Under the pieces are notes generated by a model that was given only the letters and a program-made list of their open reading frames with translations, ran no database searches and was not told where the DNA came from. A stretch of 64,000 bases of DNA from Oceanicola sp. (GTDB taxonomy: Bacteria > Pseudomonadota > Alphaproteobacteria > Rhodobacterales > Rhodobacteraceae), in contig JAKVBK010000003.1 in NCBI GenBank assembly GCA_022447275.1, positions 1 to 64,000 of the forward strand, given 5' to 3'. Of this stretch, positions 24,431-33,252 are shown piece after piece (position 1 is the stretch's first letter; the number at the start of each line of letters is the position of its first letter). A program made the translations under genes and the position numbers.

Positions 24431-25078
24431 TTACAGCGATTGCGCCGGGTTGAAGCGCATCACGATGAACCGGAAGGGGATCAAGGCGATCAGGGCCATG
24501 GACAGTTTCACCATCCAGTCTGCGACCGCGAGGCTTACCCAGAGCGGCGCGTCGGGGCCGCCCAACAGGAAGGGAACCGATTCCCATGCCCAATTGATCT
24601 CGGCATCTGCTGCGGGGCCGAAGAATGTGATCGATGCAGAGAAGGCGATGGTGAAGAACAGCGCCGTATCGAGAGCGGAGCCGATGATCGTTGAGATCAG
24701 CGGTGCGCGCCACCAGCTGCCTTCTTTGAAGCGATTGAAGATCGCCACGTCGACCAGTTGGGCCACAAGGAAAGCGGTTCCGGAGGCCACGGCCACGCGC
24801 AAGGCCACGGCAGCGTAGGTGTAGCCGTCCCCCTGCAAGGTGATCTGCGTGCCCACAAGCGAGCAGAACACACCGACGATAAAGCCGATCAGCACCACTT
24901 GCCGCGCTTGGCGCGGGCCGTAGAGGCGGTTCATCAGGTCAGTGACGAGGAAGGCCAGAGGATAGGTGAATGCCCCCCAGGTCAGGAGGCCGTCAAGCAG
25001 CAGGAACTGCACAAGGATGTTGGAGGCGACGACGATCGCCGCCATGGCGAGAATTCCGGGAAGTGCGGAGCGTGTCAT
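24431..25078 (-). CDS. Queuosine precursor transporter (YhhQ/VUT family)
   Basis: Inner membrane protein of 215 residues with about six hydrophobic segments. Members of this family import preQ0/preQ1 for tRNA queuosine. The sequence has the family's 'TYPLAFLVTDLMNRLYGPRQAR' near residue 38 and 'RVAVASGTAFLVAQLVDVAIF' near 93, with Asp in VDVAIFN. A second Asp-rich helix is 'STIIGSALDTALFFTIAF' near 130. Together with queG at 20.2 kb it points to queuosine salvage or synthesis. Confidence 0.92.
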   Translation of the reverse strand: MTRSALPGILAMAAIVVASNILVQFLLLDGLLTWGAFTYPLAFLVTDLMNRLYGPRQARQVVLIGFIVGVFCSLVGTQITLQGDGYTYAAVALRVAVASGTAFLVAQLVDVAIFNRFKEGSWWRAPLISTIIGSALDTALFFTIAFSASITFFGPAADAEINWAWESVPFLLGGPDAPLWVSLAVADWMVKLSMALIALIPFRFIVMRFNPAQSL

Positions 25079-25116
25079 GTTTTCTATGCCCGTTTTTACA
25101 AGGTTGCGGCGACTTG

Positions 25117-25196
25117 GCCCCGAATGGGGCGAGCGGTCTGTCCGTTTGAGCGGACCGGGCGCGCAATATCGGCTGATTTGCCCCGTGGCAAGGGGC
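25117..25196 (-). other. Possible structured leader upstream of the queuosine-precursor transporter
   Basis: Reading the minus strand, three GC-rich hairpins occur between the stop of the upstream gene and the transporter start: GCCCC/GGGGC at 25196-25180, a GGTCCG/CGGAC-centred hairpin at about 25157-25134, and GCCCC-ATTC-GGGGC at 25130-25117. They are followed by an A-rich TAAAAACGGG stretch. They could be a leader control element or only the end of the preceding transcript. The region does not match the preQ1-I consensus as I know it. Confidence 0.3.
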
Positions 25197-26122
25197 TAGC
25201 GCAACGTCACTTCGACAATTTCGCCCCGCTGGAAGGGCAGGTGATTGTCATCTGCGACCATCAGCAAGCGCAGGGCGTCAGCCCTGTCGCGCCATACGGA
25301 AAGGCCTTCCAGATTGCCGTGCCTGCCTGGTGGCGACAGGTAGAGGACGCTCCCCTTCAGGGGCGCGTCCGATTGAGGGTGATCGAGGGAAAAGCGGCGG
25401 ACGCGGCTCATGAAACCGCCGAGCGTGATCCCGCGTTCGAGCAGATACAGCGCCCCGTCGGGCCCGATATCTGCCCCTGTCATGCGCCAACGCCCTTTGC
25501 GTGCAATCTTGAGCATGGGGGCCCAGGTGCCCTGAGGTGGCTGGGCCCAAAGCGTGTAGGGCCCACGCATGGGGAAGGGCCGTTCGGGCAGGGTGTAAAG
25601 GGTGCCGCTGGCATCCTGTGCCAAAGCTTCCGGGCCAACATTGCTGCCGATTGGAAAGCCCGTTTGCAGGGCTGACAGGGGCGCGACAGCATCTGTTGCG
25701 GTGACGTGAAACAACAGGGGCGGGCGCTCAAATTGGACGAACGCGCCCCCGTCCGGGGCGAGAGCCAGCCCTTCAGCGTCGCGATAGGTGGTATCTGTGG
25801 GCGAGACATCGGCCGATTCAATCGGGGCTATGAGATATCCGAAAGGCTGCAGAGACAGGCTCTCGATGGTGTCGTCGTCCTTCCTTGCGATCGCAACACG
25901 GGCAAGAAAGCTGCCATCATTGAGGATCCAGCCTTGCCGTCCTGTTGCGTCGACATCGATGGCGGACCAGCCGCCGAACCGGGGCATGTCGGCCTCAAAA
26001 GTCACTACTTGGACGCCCTTTGGAAGGGAGACACGATTGAAAACCTGCACAGCAATAACGACAGCGCAGGCGAGCAACAGGAACGGCAGCCAACGCCGAC
26101 CGCGTTTCAGTGTTTGGAACAT
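25196..26122 (-). CDS. Esterase-like activity of phytase family protein
   Basis: A 308-residue protein with an N-terminal membrane anchor or uncleaved signal (about residues 11-27) and a periplasmic beta-propeller-like domain. Family hallmarks are 'RDAEGLALAPDGG' near 118, 'GPEALAQ' near 165, 'TGADIGPDGALYLLERG' near 215, and 'NLEGLSVWRD' near 270. The family name reflects weak similarity to phytases and its true substrates are mostly unknown. The next gene upstream on the strand is mepA, 9 nt away, so it is in an operon with mepA and the MFS carrier. Confidence 0.85.
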   Translation of the reverse strand: MFQTLKRGRRWLPFLLLACAVVIAVQVFNRVSLPKGVQVVTFEADMPRFGGWSAIDVDATGRQGWILNDGSFLARVAIARKDDDTIESLSLQPFGYLIAPIESADVSPTDTTYRDAEGLALAPDGGAFVQFERPPLLFHVTATDAVAPLSALQTGFPIGSNVGPEALAQDASGTLYTLPERPFPMRGPYTLWAQPPQGTWAPMLKIARKGRWRMTGADIGPDGALYLLERGITLGGFMSRVRRFSLDHPQSDAPLKGSVLYLSPPGRHGNLEGLSVWRDRADALRLLMVADDNHLPFQRGEIVEVTLR

Positions 26123-26131
26123 TGGGTTTGC

Positions 26132-27034
26132 CTAGTCCGCTGTGAGTACGCTCTGGCAGCGGCTGGGAAGATCCGCCATGACATAATCACGCGCACCGCG
26201 CTTGCGTGGCGCAGGTTTGGCGGGTGTGGCTGAGGGCTTTGGCGGGTCAAGAAAGTCAGTGACCCACCACTGGAGCGTGGCATCGCATCCGTCCCCCCCC
26301 TTGGAAAGTTGCCGGACTGTGGGCTTCTGCGTGACGCAGTCGGAGTTGCCTGCCGGGCATTTCAGCCGCACGTGAAAATGATAGTGATGGCCCGATAGCG
26401 GCCGGATCTTGCGCAGCCATTTCCGATCCCGTCGGGTCGCGGTCTGGCACATCTCCAATTTCACTGGGGGCGTCACAAAGATACGGTCCACGCGCGGGTC
26501 TTGGGCGGCATGACGCAGGATGGCAGCATGCTGAGCCGTGTAATTGCCATTGACCCTGCGTTGATCGCTGGAACGAACTGAGATCGAGGACAGGTTCTCG
26601 CGTGCGCGCCGCGTGAGATCCAGCCGGTTGGCGGGCAGCATCCAGAAATCCACGTCTAGTCCGGTTTGGTGGGATTGGTGTCCAGACAGCATCGGCCCTC
26701 CGCGGGGCTGGGCGATATCGCCCACATAAAGGCCCTTCCACCCCGGCAGTGTCGCGGCAAAGGCAGAGAGGTCTTTGATGAAGGAGATCGTTTCGGGATG
26801 GCCCCAGTTGCGGTTTCGGCTGAGGCGCATCGCCTGCCAAGTGGGACCGGTCTGTGCCAGGGGCACCAGCCCTGCGGCACAGCCTTTGGCATAGCTGCCA
26901 ATGGCGGCGGGGGCCATAGGGGCGGCGCTGCGTTTTGCGCCGAACAGTTGGTTGGCCTTGGTTTCTGACTGCGCTGCGGGGGCAACGATGCCAAGGGTCA
27001 CGGCGATCACGGCGGACAGGACGGCGCGCTTCAT
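26132..27034 (-). CDS. mepA: Penicillin-insensitive murein endopeptidase
   Basis: Periplasmic LAS-type zinc metallopeptidase that cuts D-Ala-mDAP cross-links in peptidoglycan, 300 residues. The signal peptide ends near AQSE (residue 24). Zinc-site motifs are 'SGHQSHQTGLDVDFW' near 117-131 and 'GHHYHFHVRL' near 215-224. Several Cys residues (four pairs) fit the disulfide-rich MepA pattern. The C-terminus has a Pro/Lys/Arg-rich extension. The start overlaps the MFS gene stop as ATGA. Confidence 0.94.
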   Translation of the reverse strand: MKRAVLSAVIAVTLGIVAPAAQSETKANQLFGAKRSAAPMAPAAIGSYAKGCAAGLVPLAQTGPTWQAMRLSRNRNWGHPETISFIKDLSAFAATLPGWKGLYVGDIAQPRGGPMLSGHQSHQTGLDVDFWMLPANRLDLTRRARENLSSISVRSSDQRRVNGNYTAQHAAILRHAAQDPRVDRIFVTPPVKLEMCQTATRRDRKWLRKIRPLSGHHYHFHVRLKCPAGNSDCVTQKPTVRQLSKGGDGCDATLQWWVTDFLDPPKPSATPAKPAPRKRGARDYVMADLPSRCQSVLTAD

Positions 27035-28383
27035 TCTGCAGCCTCCGCGACCGGAGCGGCGGGCCTGTTGCCTTCCGGATCAACCCACCACAGCAGAACC
27101 AACCCGATCAAAAGCAGCACCACGACAGGCGCAATGCCCGCCTGCTGGCTGCCTGTGATGTCTGTCGTCAGGCCAATCGTCAGAGGTGCCACAAAGGAAG
27201 TGGCCTTGCCCGCCAGCGCATAGAGGCCAAAACTTTCGGTGATCCGAGTTGGATCCGCTTGGCGCACCAGCATGGTCCGGCTGGCAGATTGCAACACACC
27301 ACCGGCGGCTCCGATCCCTGCGCCCATGGCATAAAACGCGATGGAGGGCAGTGCAGAGCCTTCCGCAACGGACATGCCAAAGACAGATGTCGGCGAGATA
27401 TAGATGACCCCAAGGGAGATCAGGGCCAAAGCAGCGACGCTTATGGTGATCACTGGTTTGGGGCCATAACGGGTGTCTGCCTTGCCGCCCAGCCACGCGA
27501 AAAGCGCCCCCGTCACCGCGGCAAGAATGCCAAAGATACCCACGTCGACGGTTTCCCATCCCAACACGCCAGCGGCGTAGATCCCACCAAAGACATACAT
27601 TCCGTTCAGCGCGTCGCGATAGAACATGGAAGAGCCGAGATAGGCAAAGAGCGATTGGTTCGATGGCAGCCGCTTCAACGAAACTTTCAGTGCAGGCCAA
27701 GCCCCCGCCACGGCTTGTCCGATGGGCAGAGCATCGGGGCGTTTTTTCTCACGCACCCAAAGGAAGAACGGGATCATGAAAACCACATACCAAAGCGCGG
27801 TGAGGGGCCCCACTGCACGGGTGCCCTCGCGCGCTTCGGCATCGAGCCCGAAAATCGGATCAAGCCCGATCAGGGTTTTGCCGGTTGTGGCGCTTTCCGC
27901 AAACAGGGTGAGCATCACCACAAGTGACAGCACGCCGCCGCAATAGCCAAACGCCCAACCCGAGCCCGAAATTTTGCCAATTTCATCGCGGGTGCCAAGG
28001 TCTGGCAGCATGGCATTGGTGAAGATCGTCGCCATTTCCATGCCGATCAGGCCGAGCGCAAAGAACGCCATTACCCAGAACAGGTTCAGGCTGTCCGGGC
28101 TGGCGATCCATAGCCCCGCCGCGCCAACCACATAGAAGATTGAGAACAGCCAGATGAACCCCATGCGCCCGCCGGAACGATCCGCAATCGCTCCCAGAAA
28201 GGGGGCAGAGACTGCGATCAGCAATCCGGCGGCCGCCACCCCGTACCCCCATGTCGCCTGCGCTTTCGTCCCATCGCCCAGAACTTCGGTGATGTAGGGG
28301 CCAAAGATGAACGTCAGGAGCAAGGTGTTGTAGGGCTGGCTCGCCCAGTCAAAGAAAAACCATCCCCAAATTTTCTTGTTCAC
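27031..28383 (-). CDS. MFS transporter, UMF1/Atg22-like
   Basis: A 450-residue carrier with about twelve hydrophobic segments. The N-terminal 'WGWFFFDWASQPYNTLLLTFIFGPY' is characteristic of the UMF1 (Atg22-like) branch of the major facilitator superfamily. Transported compounds in this branch are poorly known; amino acid or peptide export is suggested for eukaryotic relatives. It starts with GTG. It is first in a three-gene minus-strand unit with mepA and the phytase-like gene, and might carry cell-wall turnover products, but that is only context. Confidence 0.88.
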   Translation of the reverse strand: MNKKIWGWFFFDWASQPYNTLLLTFIFGPYITEVLGDGTKAQATWGYGVAAAGLLIAVSAPFLGAIADRSGGRMGFIWLFSIFYVVGAAGLWIASPDSLNLFWVMAFFALGLIGMEMATIFTNAMLPDLGTRDEIGKISGSGWAFGYCGGVLSLVVMLTLFAESATTGKTLIGLDPIFGLDAEAREGTRAVGPLTALWYVVFMIPFFLWVREKKRPDALPIGQAVAGAWPALKVSLKRLPSNQSLFAYLGSSMFYRDALNGMYVFGGIYAAGVLGWETVDVGIFGILAAVTGALFAWLGGKADTRYGPKPVITISVAALALISLGVIYISPTSVFGMSVAEGSALPSIAFYAMGAGIGAAGGVLQSASRTMLVRQADPTRITESFGLYALAGKATSFVAPLTIGLTTDITGSQQAGIAPVVVLLLIGLVLLWWVDPEGNRPAAPVAEAAE

Positions 28384-28645
28384 GTGCCTGTACCTGTCAG
28401 CGGTTTGTTATGGTGCCAGTTTTGCCCGGTCGCTGAGGGGTTGGCTAGGAAAACCATACCCAAAATGGGATGACCTGCACGTCAGGTGCGCTAGTTTTTG
28501 TGCGGAATTGCGCTGCTTTCTGGCATTGATCGCCGCAAGAGTGCGCAGATCGATGAGTGCGCATCTGAGATAGGGCGTAGCGTAACGATGGCATCTGCCT
28601 GCCGCTCACGGCAAAAGAGGCCCAGAATTGAGAGGAGAAGGCACC

Positions 28646-29824
28646 ATGGACGACATCGTCATTCTCAGCGGCGCACGGACCGCGATCGGCACCTTTGGCG
28701 GAAGCCTTGCAGGGACAGAGGCAATCACCCTTGGGGCAACCGTTGCGAAGGCCGCTTTGGAGCGGGCAGGTGTGGAAGGTGGCCAGATTGGCCATGTCAG
28801 CTATGGCCACGTGATCAACACCGGTCCGCGTGACATGTATTTGTCGCGCGCTGCGGCGATGGAGGCGGGCATTCCCGACAGTACCCCGGCGATGAATGTG
28901 AACCGTCTCTGCGGGTCTGGCGTACAGGCCATTGTCTCGACGGTGCAGTCCCTGGCGATGGGGGATGCGGATTTCGGCCTTGCCGGCGGGGCGGAAAGCA
29001 TGAGCCGCGCGCCGCATATCCTGAGCTCGGCCCGTTTTGGCCAGAAGATGGGCGATACGGCTGCGGTCGATATGATGATTGGCGCGCTGCACTGCCCCTT
29101 TGGCACCGGCCATATGGGCGTGACCGCCGAGAATGTCGCTCAGGAGCATGACGTCAGCCGCGCGCAGATGGACAGCTTTGCCCTCGAGAGCCAGACACGT
29201 GCAGCCGCCGCAATCGAGGCCGGGTACTTCGCCAGCCAGATTGTGCCTGTCGATGTAAAGGTGCGCCGCGAGATGGTGCCTTTCGACACCGATGAACATC
29301 CCAAATCCACCTCCATGGAAAAGCTGGCGGGCCTGCCCCCCGCCTTCCAGAAGGAGGGCCGGGTGACTGCGGGCAATGCCAGCGGGATTAATGATGGGGC
29401 GGCTGCCCTTGTTCTGGCCCGGGCCGATGCGGCTGAGGCTGCCGGGCTCAAGCCCCGGGCCCGCGTGCTGGGCTATGCCCATGCCGGGGTGCGCCCTGAG
29501 GTGATGGGAATTGGGCCCGTGCCAGCCGTGGAGAAGCTGTTGGCGCGCACGGGTCTGACGGTCGAAGACTTTGATGTGGTCGAATCCAACGAGGCTTTTG
29601 CGGCTCAGGCGCTTGCCGTGAACAAAGGGCTCGGCCTTGATGCTGCCAAGGTGAACCCGAATGGCGGGGCCATTGCTTTGGGCCATCCGGTCGGCGCAAC
29701 CGGCGCTATCATCACCGTGAAGGCGCTGCATGAGCTGGAGCGTACAGGCGGGCGTAAGGGCCTGATCACCATGTGCATCGGTGGCGGGCAGGGCATCGCA
29801 ATCGCGATCGAGCGGATCGACTGA
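28646..29824 (+). CDS. Acetyl-CoA acetyltransferase (thiolase)
   Basis: Condenses two acetyl-CoA or cleaves 3-ketoacyl-CoA, 392 residues. The nucleophile is Cys89 (NRLCGSGVQAI). The conserved 'GGAIALGHPVGATGA' near 341 supplies the catalytic His, and 'CIGGGQGIA' near 377 supplies the second Cys. These sequences fit the PhaA/AtoB group. No phaB or beta-oxidation partner is adjacent. The ATG at 28646 follows GAGAGGAGAAGG, a strong ribosome binding site. A good terminator follows the gene. Confidence 0.93.
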   Translation: MDDIVILSGARTAIGTFGGSLAGTEAITLGATVAKAALERAGVEGGQIGHVSYGHVINTGPRDMYLSRAAAMEAGIPDSTPAMNVNRLCGSGVQAIVSTVQSLAMGDADFGLAGGAESMSRAPHILSSARFGQKMGDTAAVDMMIGALHCPFGTGHMGVTAENVAQEHDVSRAQMDSFALESQTRAAAAIEAGYFASQIVPVDVKVRREMVPFDTDEHPKSTSMEKLAGLPPAFQKEGRVTAGNASGINDGAAALVLARADAAEAAGLKPRARVLGYAHAGVRPEVMGIGPVPAVEKLLARTGLTVEDFDVVESNEAFAAQALAVNKGLGLDAAKVNPNGGAIALGHPVGATGAIITVKALHELERTGGRKGLITMCIGGGQGIAIAIERID

Positions 29825-29863
29825 TCCCGCTTCAGACGTTCCCTTCCAGAATAAATGCCAACG

Positions 29864-29891
29864 GGGCTCCGCATCTTTGCGGGGCCCTTTT
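29864..29891 (+). terminator. Rho-independent terminator after the thiolase gene
   Basis: A 9-bp stem (GGGCTCCGC with GCGGGGCCC, one G-T pair, loop ATCTTT) is followed directly by TTTT. It lies 40 nt downstream of the thiolase stop. Confidence 0.88.
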
Positions 29892-30092
29892 GCGTTTGGG
29901 CTGCACATTGAAAAGAAGCGGCACGCGTCTGAGGTGCGGACACTTAAAATTCGGTCATGTTTGTTAACCGGGTCTTCACGTCGAGGCGGCAGCTTATCGG
30001 GCGTATGGGCGTCAGAAGGGGCCGCCCAGTGAGACATGAGAGTGCCTGATCGCCGTGCCAAGAGCATCTGAAAGTTTGGGATATCCTGATCG

Positions 30093-32672
30093 ATGAGCCT
30101 GATGGACAAGCTTGCCTCTGAACGCAGGGCCCGTTTGGCTGCGGAAAGGATGCTGGCGCTCAAAAGCCGTGAACTCTTTGATGCCAACAGGAAGCTGGCG
30201 GTGCAGGCCAAGGCGCTTTCCGTCAAGGTGGCCGAGCAGGAGGTGGACCTGAGGGCCGTGCGGGGCGAGGCGGAAGAGTTTCGCCATGCGTCCGATCTTG
30301 CGCAGGAAAACCTGCGAAAGGCCGAAACCCTCATCACCGCCGCGCAGGACAGGTTTGGCAATGCCATTGAAGCTGTCACCGATGGGATCGCGCTGTTTGA
30401 TGCGTCAGACGCGCTGGTCATGGGAAACCGCGCCTGGTTTGCCCTGTTTGATGAGCTGTCCGACATTGCCCCCGGCACCAGCTACACAAAGATCCTGACG
30501 CTTGGGGCTGAGGAAGGCATTTTTGATATCGGCGGCATGTCCCCGGCCGAATGGATTGGCAGAATGCTGGACCGGTGGGATGGCGAGATCATCCCGGACA
30601 TTACGCTCAGCCTGTGGAATGGCCGGCACTACCAGATCAGTGATCGCCGCGTCGCCAATGGGGATCGTATTTCCCTTATGGTTGACATCACTGACCGGAT
30701 TGAGCGCGAAGAAGAGCTGGAAGCTGCCCGCAATCGCGCCGAGACCGCCGCACGCGCCAAGGCGGCCTTCCTTGCCAATATGAGCCACGAGTTGCGGACG
30801 CCTATGAACGGTGTTGTTGGCATGGCAGATCTTCTGGCCGAAAGCGATATCGGCTCCGAAGAGCGGCTCTATGTGGATACGATCCGCAGCTCGGGCCAGG
30901 CCTTGCTCAATATCATCAATGACGTGCTCGATTTCTCAAAGCTTGAATCCGCCAAGATGAGCTTGGTGGCCGAACCCTTCGACCTTGAGCGCTTGATCCA
31001 TGAAGTGCTCACGCTCATGCAGCCCACCGCGCGCGACAAGGATCTGGAACTGGTGTTTGACTACGATCTGTTCCTGCCCACGCGCCTTGTTGGCGATCCC
31101 GGACGGATCCGGCAGGTGCTGACCAACCTGATCGGAAATGCGATCAAGTTCACGCAGGAAGGCCATGTCCTGATCCGCATTGTCGGTGTGCAGGATGAGG
31201 CGTCGAACACCGTGCAATTGCACATGGCGGTAGAAGATACGGGCATTGGCATTCCCGAAGAAAAGCTGGAAGCGGTGTTCAGCGAGTTCACGCAGGTCGA
31301 GAATCAACGCAATCGCGCCTTCGACGGGACAGGGCTTGGCCTGTCGATCACCCGCGAACTGGTCCGGCTGATGGGGGGCGAGATCTGGGTGCAATCCGAA
31401 GAGGGGCGCGGCTCGAATTTCGGGTTCCGGCTGTCGCTCCCGCTTGATGGGGCTGCCGCGGGTATGCCCGAAGCTATCGCCCAATCCTTGTCGCATGTCC
31501 TGCTGGTGCATTCCGGCCGGCTCGAGGCGGATATTCTGCAGCGCCAGTTGGAGCAGTTGCAATTTCAGGTCACGCTGTGCCGGTCTGGTTCGGATGTGAT
31601 CCGGGAAGGTGGCACACCATCTGATGCTGATCTGGTGATCGTTGATGAGCGCCTGCAAGATACGGATGGGCCAACGTTGGTTCAAACCCTGCGCGAGACG
31701 GGCACCTGTGTGCCCGCCTTGCTGCTGTGTGCGGCGCCGGAAGCGGCAGCCCGTGCAAAGACTGCGCATCTGTTTGCTGGTTTTCTGAACCGGCCCACAC
31801 GCCGTGATGCGCTGATCGATGCATTGGTGCGTATTTCAAACGACACGACGGATACCGCCGGCAGTGCCCTACTTGAGGCCGCATCGCCGGACGCCAGTCA
31901 AGACGAAGCGCAAGTGATAACGGGTGTCGAACCGCATACCAGTGCGTCAGCACAGGAAGCAACAGACGTGGCAGACGCGCCTGCCTTCCTGTCTTCGCGG
32001 GGCAGAGCGCGCACCATGGCTGAGAGCTCGGAGCAATCCGAGCAAGCTGGGGCAGCGGCTGGCTCTCGTGATGCAGGCCCCGCGGTGGTTGATGATCACC
32101 TCATCGAGGCGGATCTGCATCCAAATCAGCCCCAAGGGGGCACGTTTCAGAGCTTGCGTTCCGGCGGGCAAAGGCAGCCATCGCCAAAGCCCGCAGAAAT
32201 CCCTTCTACTGCCAAGGCTGCACCAGCGCCTCTGCCGCGCATGCGCGTTTTGGCGGCAGAGGACAATCGCACAAACCAGTTGGTGTTCCGCAAGATGTTG
32301 AAGGATCTCGATATCGAGTTGCAGATTGTCGAGAACGGGCGTGCCGCGGTGGAATGTTTTGAAACGTTCCACCCCCATCTCGTGTTCATGGATATTTCCA
32401 TGCCCTTGCTCGACGGAAAACAGGCAACGCGCCAGATCCGCTGGCGAGAGGCTGAGGGGCTGGATAAGCCGGCTGATTGCCCGGCCCATGTTCCCATCGT
32501 GGCGATGACGGCCCATGCCATGGCCGGAGATGCCGAAGCGATCCTCTCTGCGGGCCTTGATCGCTACCTGACCAAACCGCTCAATCGGCCAGACCTCTTT
32601 GATGCGGTGGAAAAGGCACGGTCTGAGGCGCTTGCCCCGCCGCAGCCCCGCTCAGCAAGTTCTGCCGCTTAG
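30093..32672 (+). CDS. Hybrid sensor histidine kinase with two receiver-like domains
   Basis: An 859-residue soluble kinase. Order: a charged coiled coil (about 1-88), a PAS domain (about 90-200), a HisKA domain with phospho-acceptor His232 (SHELRTPMNG), an HATPase domain (about 330-460; 'NLIGNAIKFT', 'DTGIGIPEEKL', 'GTGLGLSITRELV'), a degenerate receiver (about 465-580), a Ser/Ala/Glu-rich linker (about 585-710), and a canonical receiver with the AEDN acidic pair and phospho-acceptor Asp767 (FMDISMP) and Lys in TKP. The first receiver keeps an Asp but lacks the acidic pair and has Arg for the conserved Lys. No transmembrane segment is seen, so the signal is cytoplasmic or unknown. No partner regulator is next to it. 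Confidence 0.92.
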   Translation: MSLMDKLASERRARLAAERMLALKSRELFDANRKLAVQAKALSVKVAEQEVDLRAVRGEAEEFRHASDLAQENLRKAETLITAAQDRFGNAIEAVTDGIALFDASDALVMGNRAWFALFDELSDIAPGTSYTKILTLGAEEGIFDIGGMSPAEWIGRMLDRWDGEIIPDITLSLWNGRHYQISDRRVANGDRISLMVDITDRIEREEELEAARNRAETAARAKAAFLANMSHELRTPMNGVVGMADLLAESDIGSEERLYVDTIRSSGQALLNIINDVLDFSKLESAKMSLVAEPFDLERLIHEVLTLMQPTARDKDLELVFDYDLFLPTRLVGDPGRIRQVLTNLIGNAIKFTQEGHVLIRIVGVQDEASNTVQLHMAVEDTGIGIPEEKLEAVFSEFTQVENQRNRAFDGTGLGLSITRELVRLMGGEIWVQSEEGRGSNFGFRLSLPLDGAAAGMPEAIAQSLSHVLLVHSGRLEADILQRQLEQLQFQVTLCRSGSDVIREGGTPSDADLVIVDERLQDTDGPTLVQTLRETGTCVPALLLCAAPEAAARAKTAHLFAGFLNRPTRRDALIDALVRISNDTTDTAGSALLEAASPDASQDEAQVITGVEPHTSASAQEATDVADAPAFLSSRGRARTMAESSEQSEQAGAAAGSRDAGPAVVDDHLIEADLHPNQPQGGTFQSLRSGGQRQPSPKPAEIPSTAKAAPAPLPRMRVLAAEDNRTNQLVFRKMLKDLDIELQIVENGRAAVECFETFHPHLVFMDISMPLLDGKQATRQIRWREAEGLDKPADCPAHVPIVAMTAHAMAGDAEAILSAGLDRYLTKPLNRPDLFDAVEKARSEALAPPQPRSASSAA

Positions 32673-32748
32673 ACCGTTTGGTAGGGTGCAAGACGGGGTG
32701 CCCTTAACAGCAGTTGCACCTGGCACAGGAATGCGGCAAGCACCGAGA

Positions 32749-33252
32749 ATGACAAAGAAAAGCACTATGCCGGGCCGGGGATTCAAGCCCCGTGCCCTCG
32801 GAGAGATTGCCATCCGCGTGGCTGATATGGCGCGGATGGCTGATTTTTATGAGACTGTCCTAGGTCTGGAGCGGCTGCGGGGCACAGACGCGGATCCAAT
32901 CGTCTTCTTCCGGATTGGGGAAGGGTTTGGCGGGCATACGGCCGTGCTGGCCCTTTTCGCGCAAGATGCTCCCGCAAATCTGGCGCAACATGCGGACGCA
33001 ACCGGACAGCACAAAGAGAGCCCGGTGACAGGCTTGCATAGCAGCCTGCATCACATTGCCCTGTCTCTGCCGTTCAGGGAACAGGACGCTGTAATGGCTT
33101 GGTATGATCGGCAGGGGATCGACTATTCAGTGCAGCATTTCGGCTGGATTGGGTGGCGCGGTGTCTTCACCAAAGACCCCGAAGGGAACACGGTGGAGCT
33201 TGTCGCCTATGATCCCGCCATGTTGGACGAAAACGCCCAAACTGGCGCCTAG
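32749..33252 (+). CDS. VOC (glyoxalase/bleomycin resistance-like) family protein
   Basis: A 167-residue protein of the vicinal oxygen chelate fold with two beta-alpha-beta-beta-beta modules: 'IAIRVADMARMADFYETVLGLE' and 'LHHIALSLPFREQDAVMAWYDRQG', ending in 'VFTKDPEGNTVELVAYDP' with the usual Glu ligand. Members range from glyoxalases to dioxygenases and resistance proteins, and no substrate can be assigned. The start is at 32749 or six codons later at 32767. It ends 4 nt into the end of yaaA, tail-to-tail. Confidence 0.85.
   Translation: MTKKSTMPGRGFKPRALGEIAIRVADMARMADFYETVLGLERLRGTDADPIVFFRIGEGFGGHTAVLALFAQDAPANLAQHADATGQHKESPVTGLHSSLHHIALSLPFREQDAVMAWYDRQGIDYSVQHFGWIGWRGVFTKDPEGNTVELVAYDPAMLDENAQTGA

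Noticed and set aside
23957-24694. Plus-strand frame of 245 codons over the 24-kb intergenic region
   Set aside because: It reads across two strong hairpins and the antisense of the transporter gene, and its translation resembles no protein.
28445-30478. Minus-strand frame of 677 codons over the thiolase gene
   Set aside because: Antisense to a thiolase with all catalytic motifs, and it runs through the thiolase terminator and into the kinase gene.
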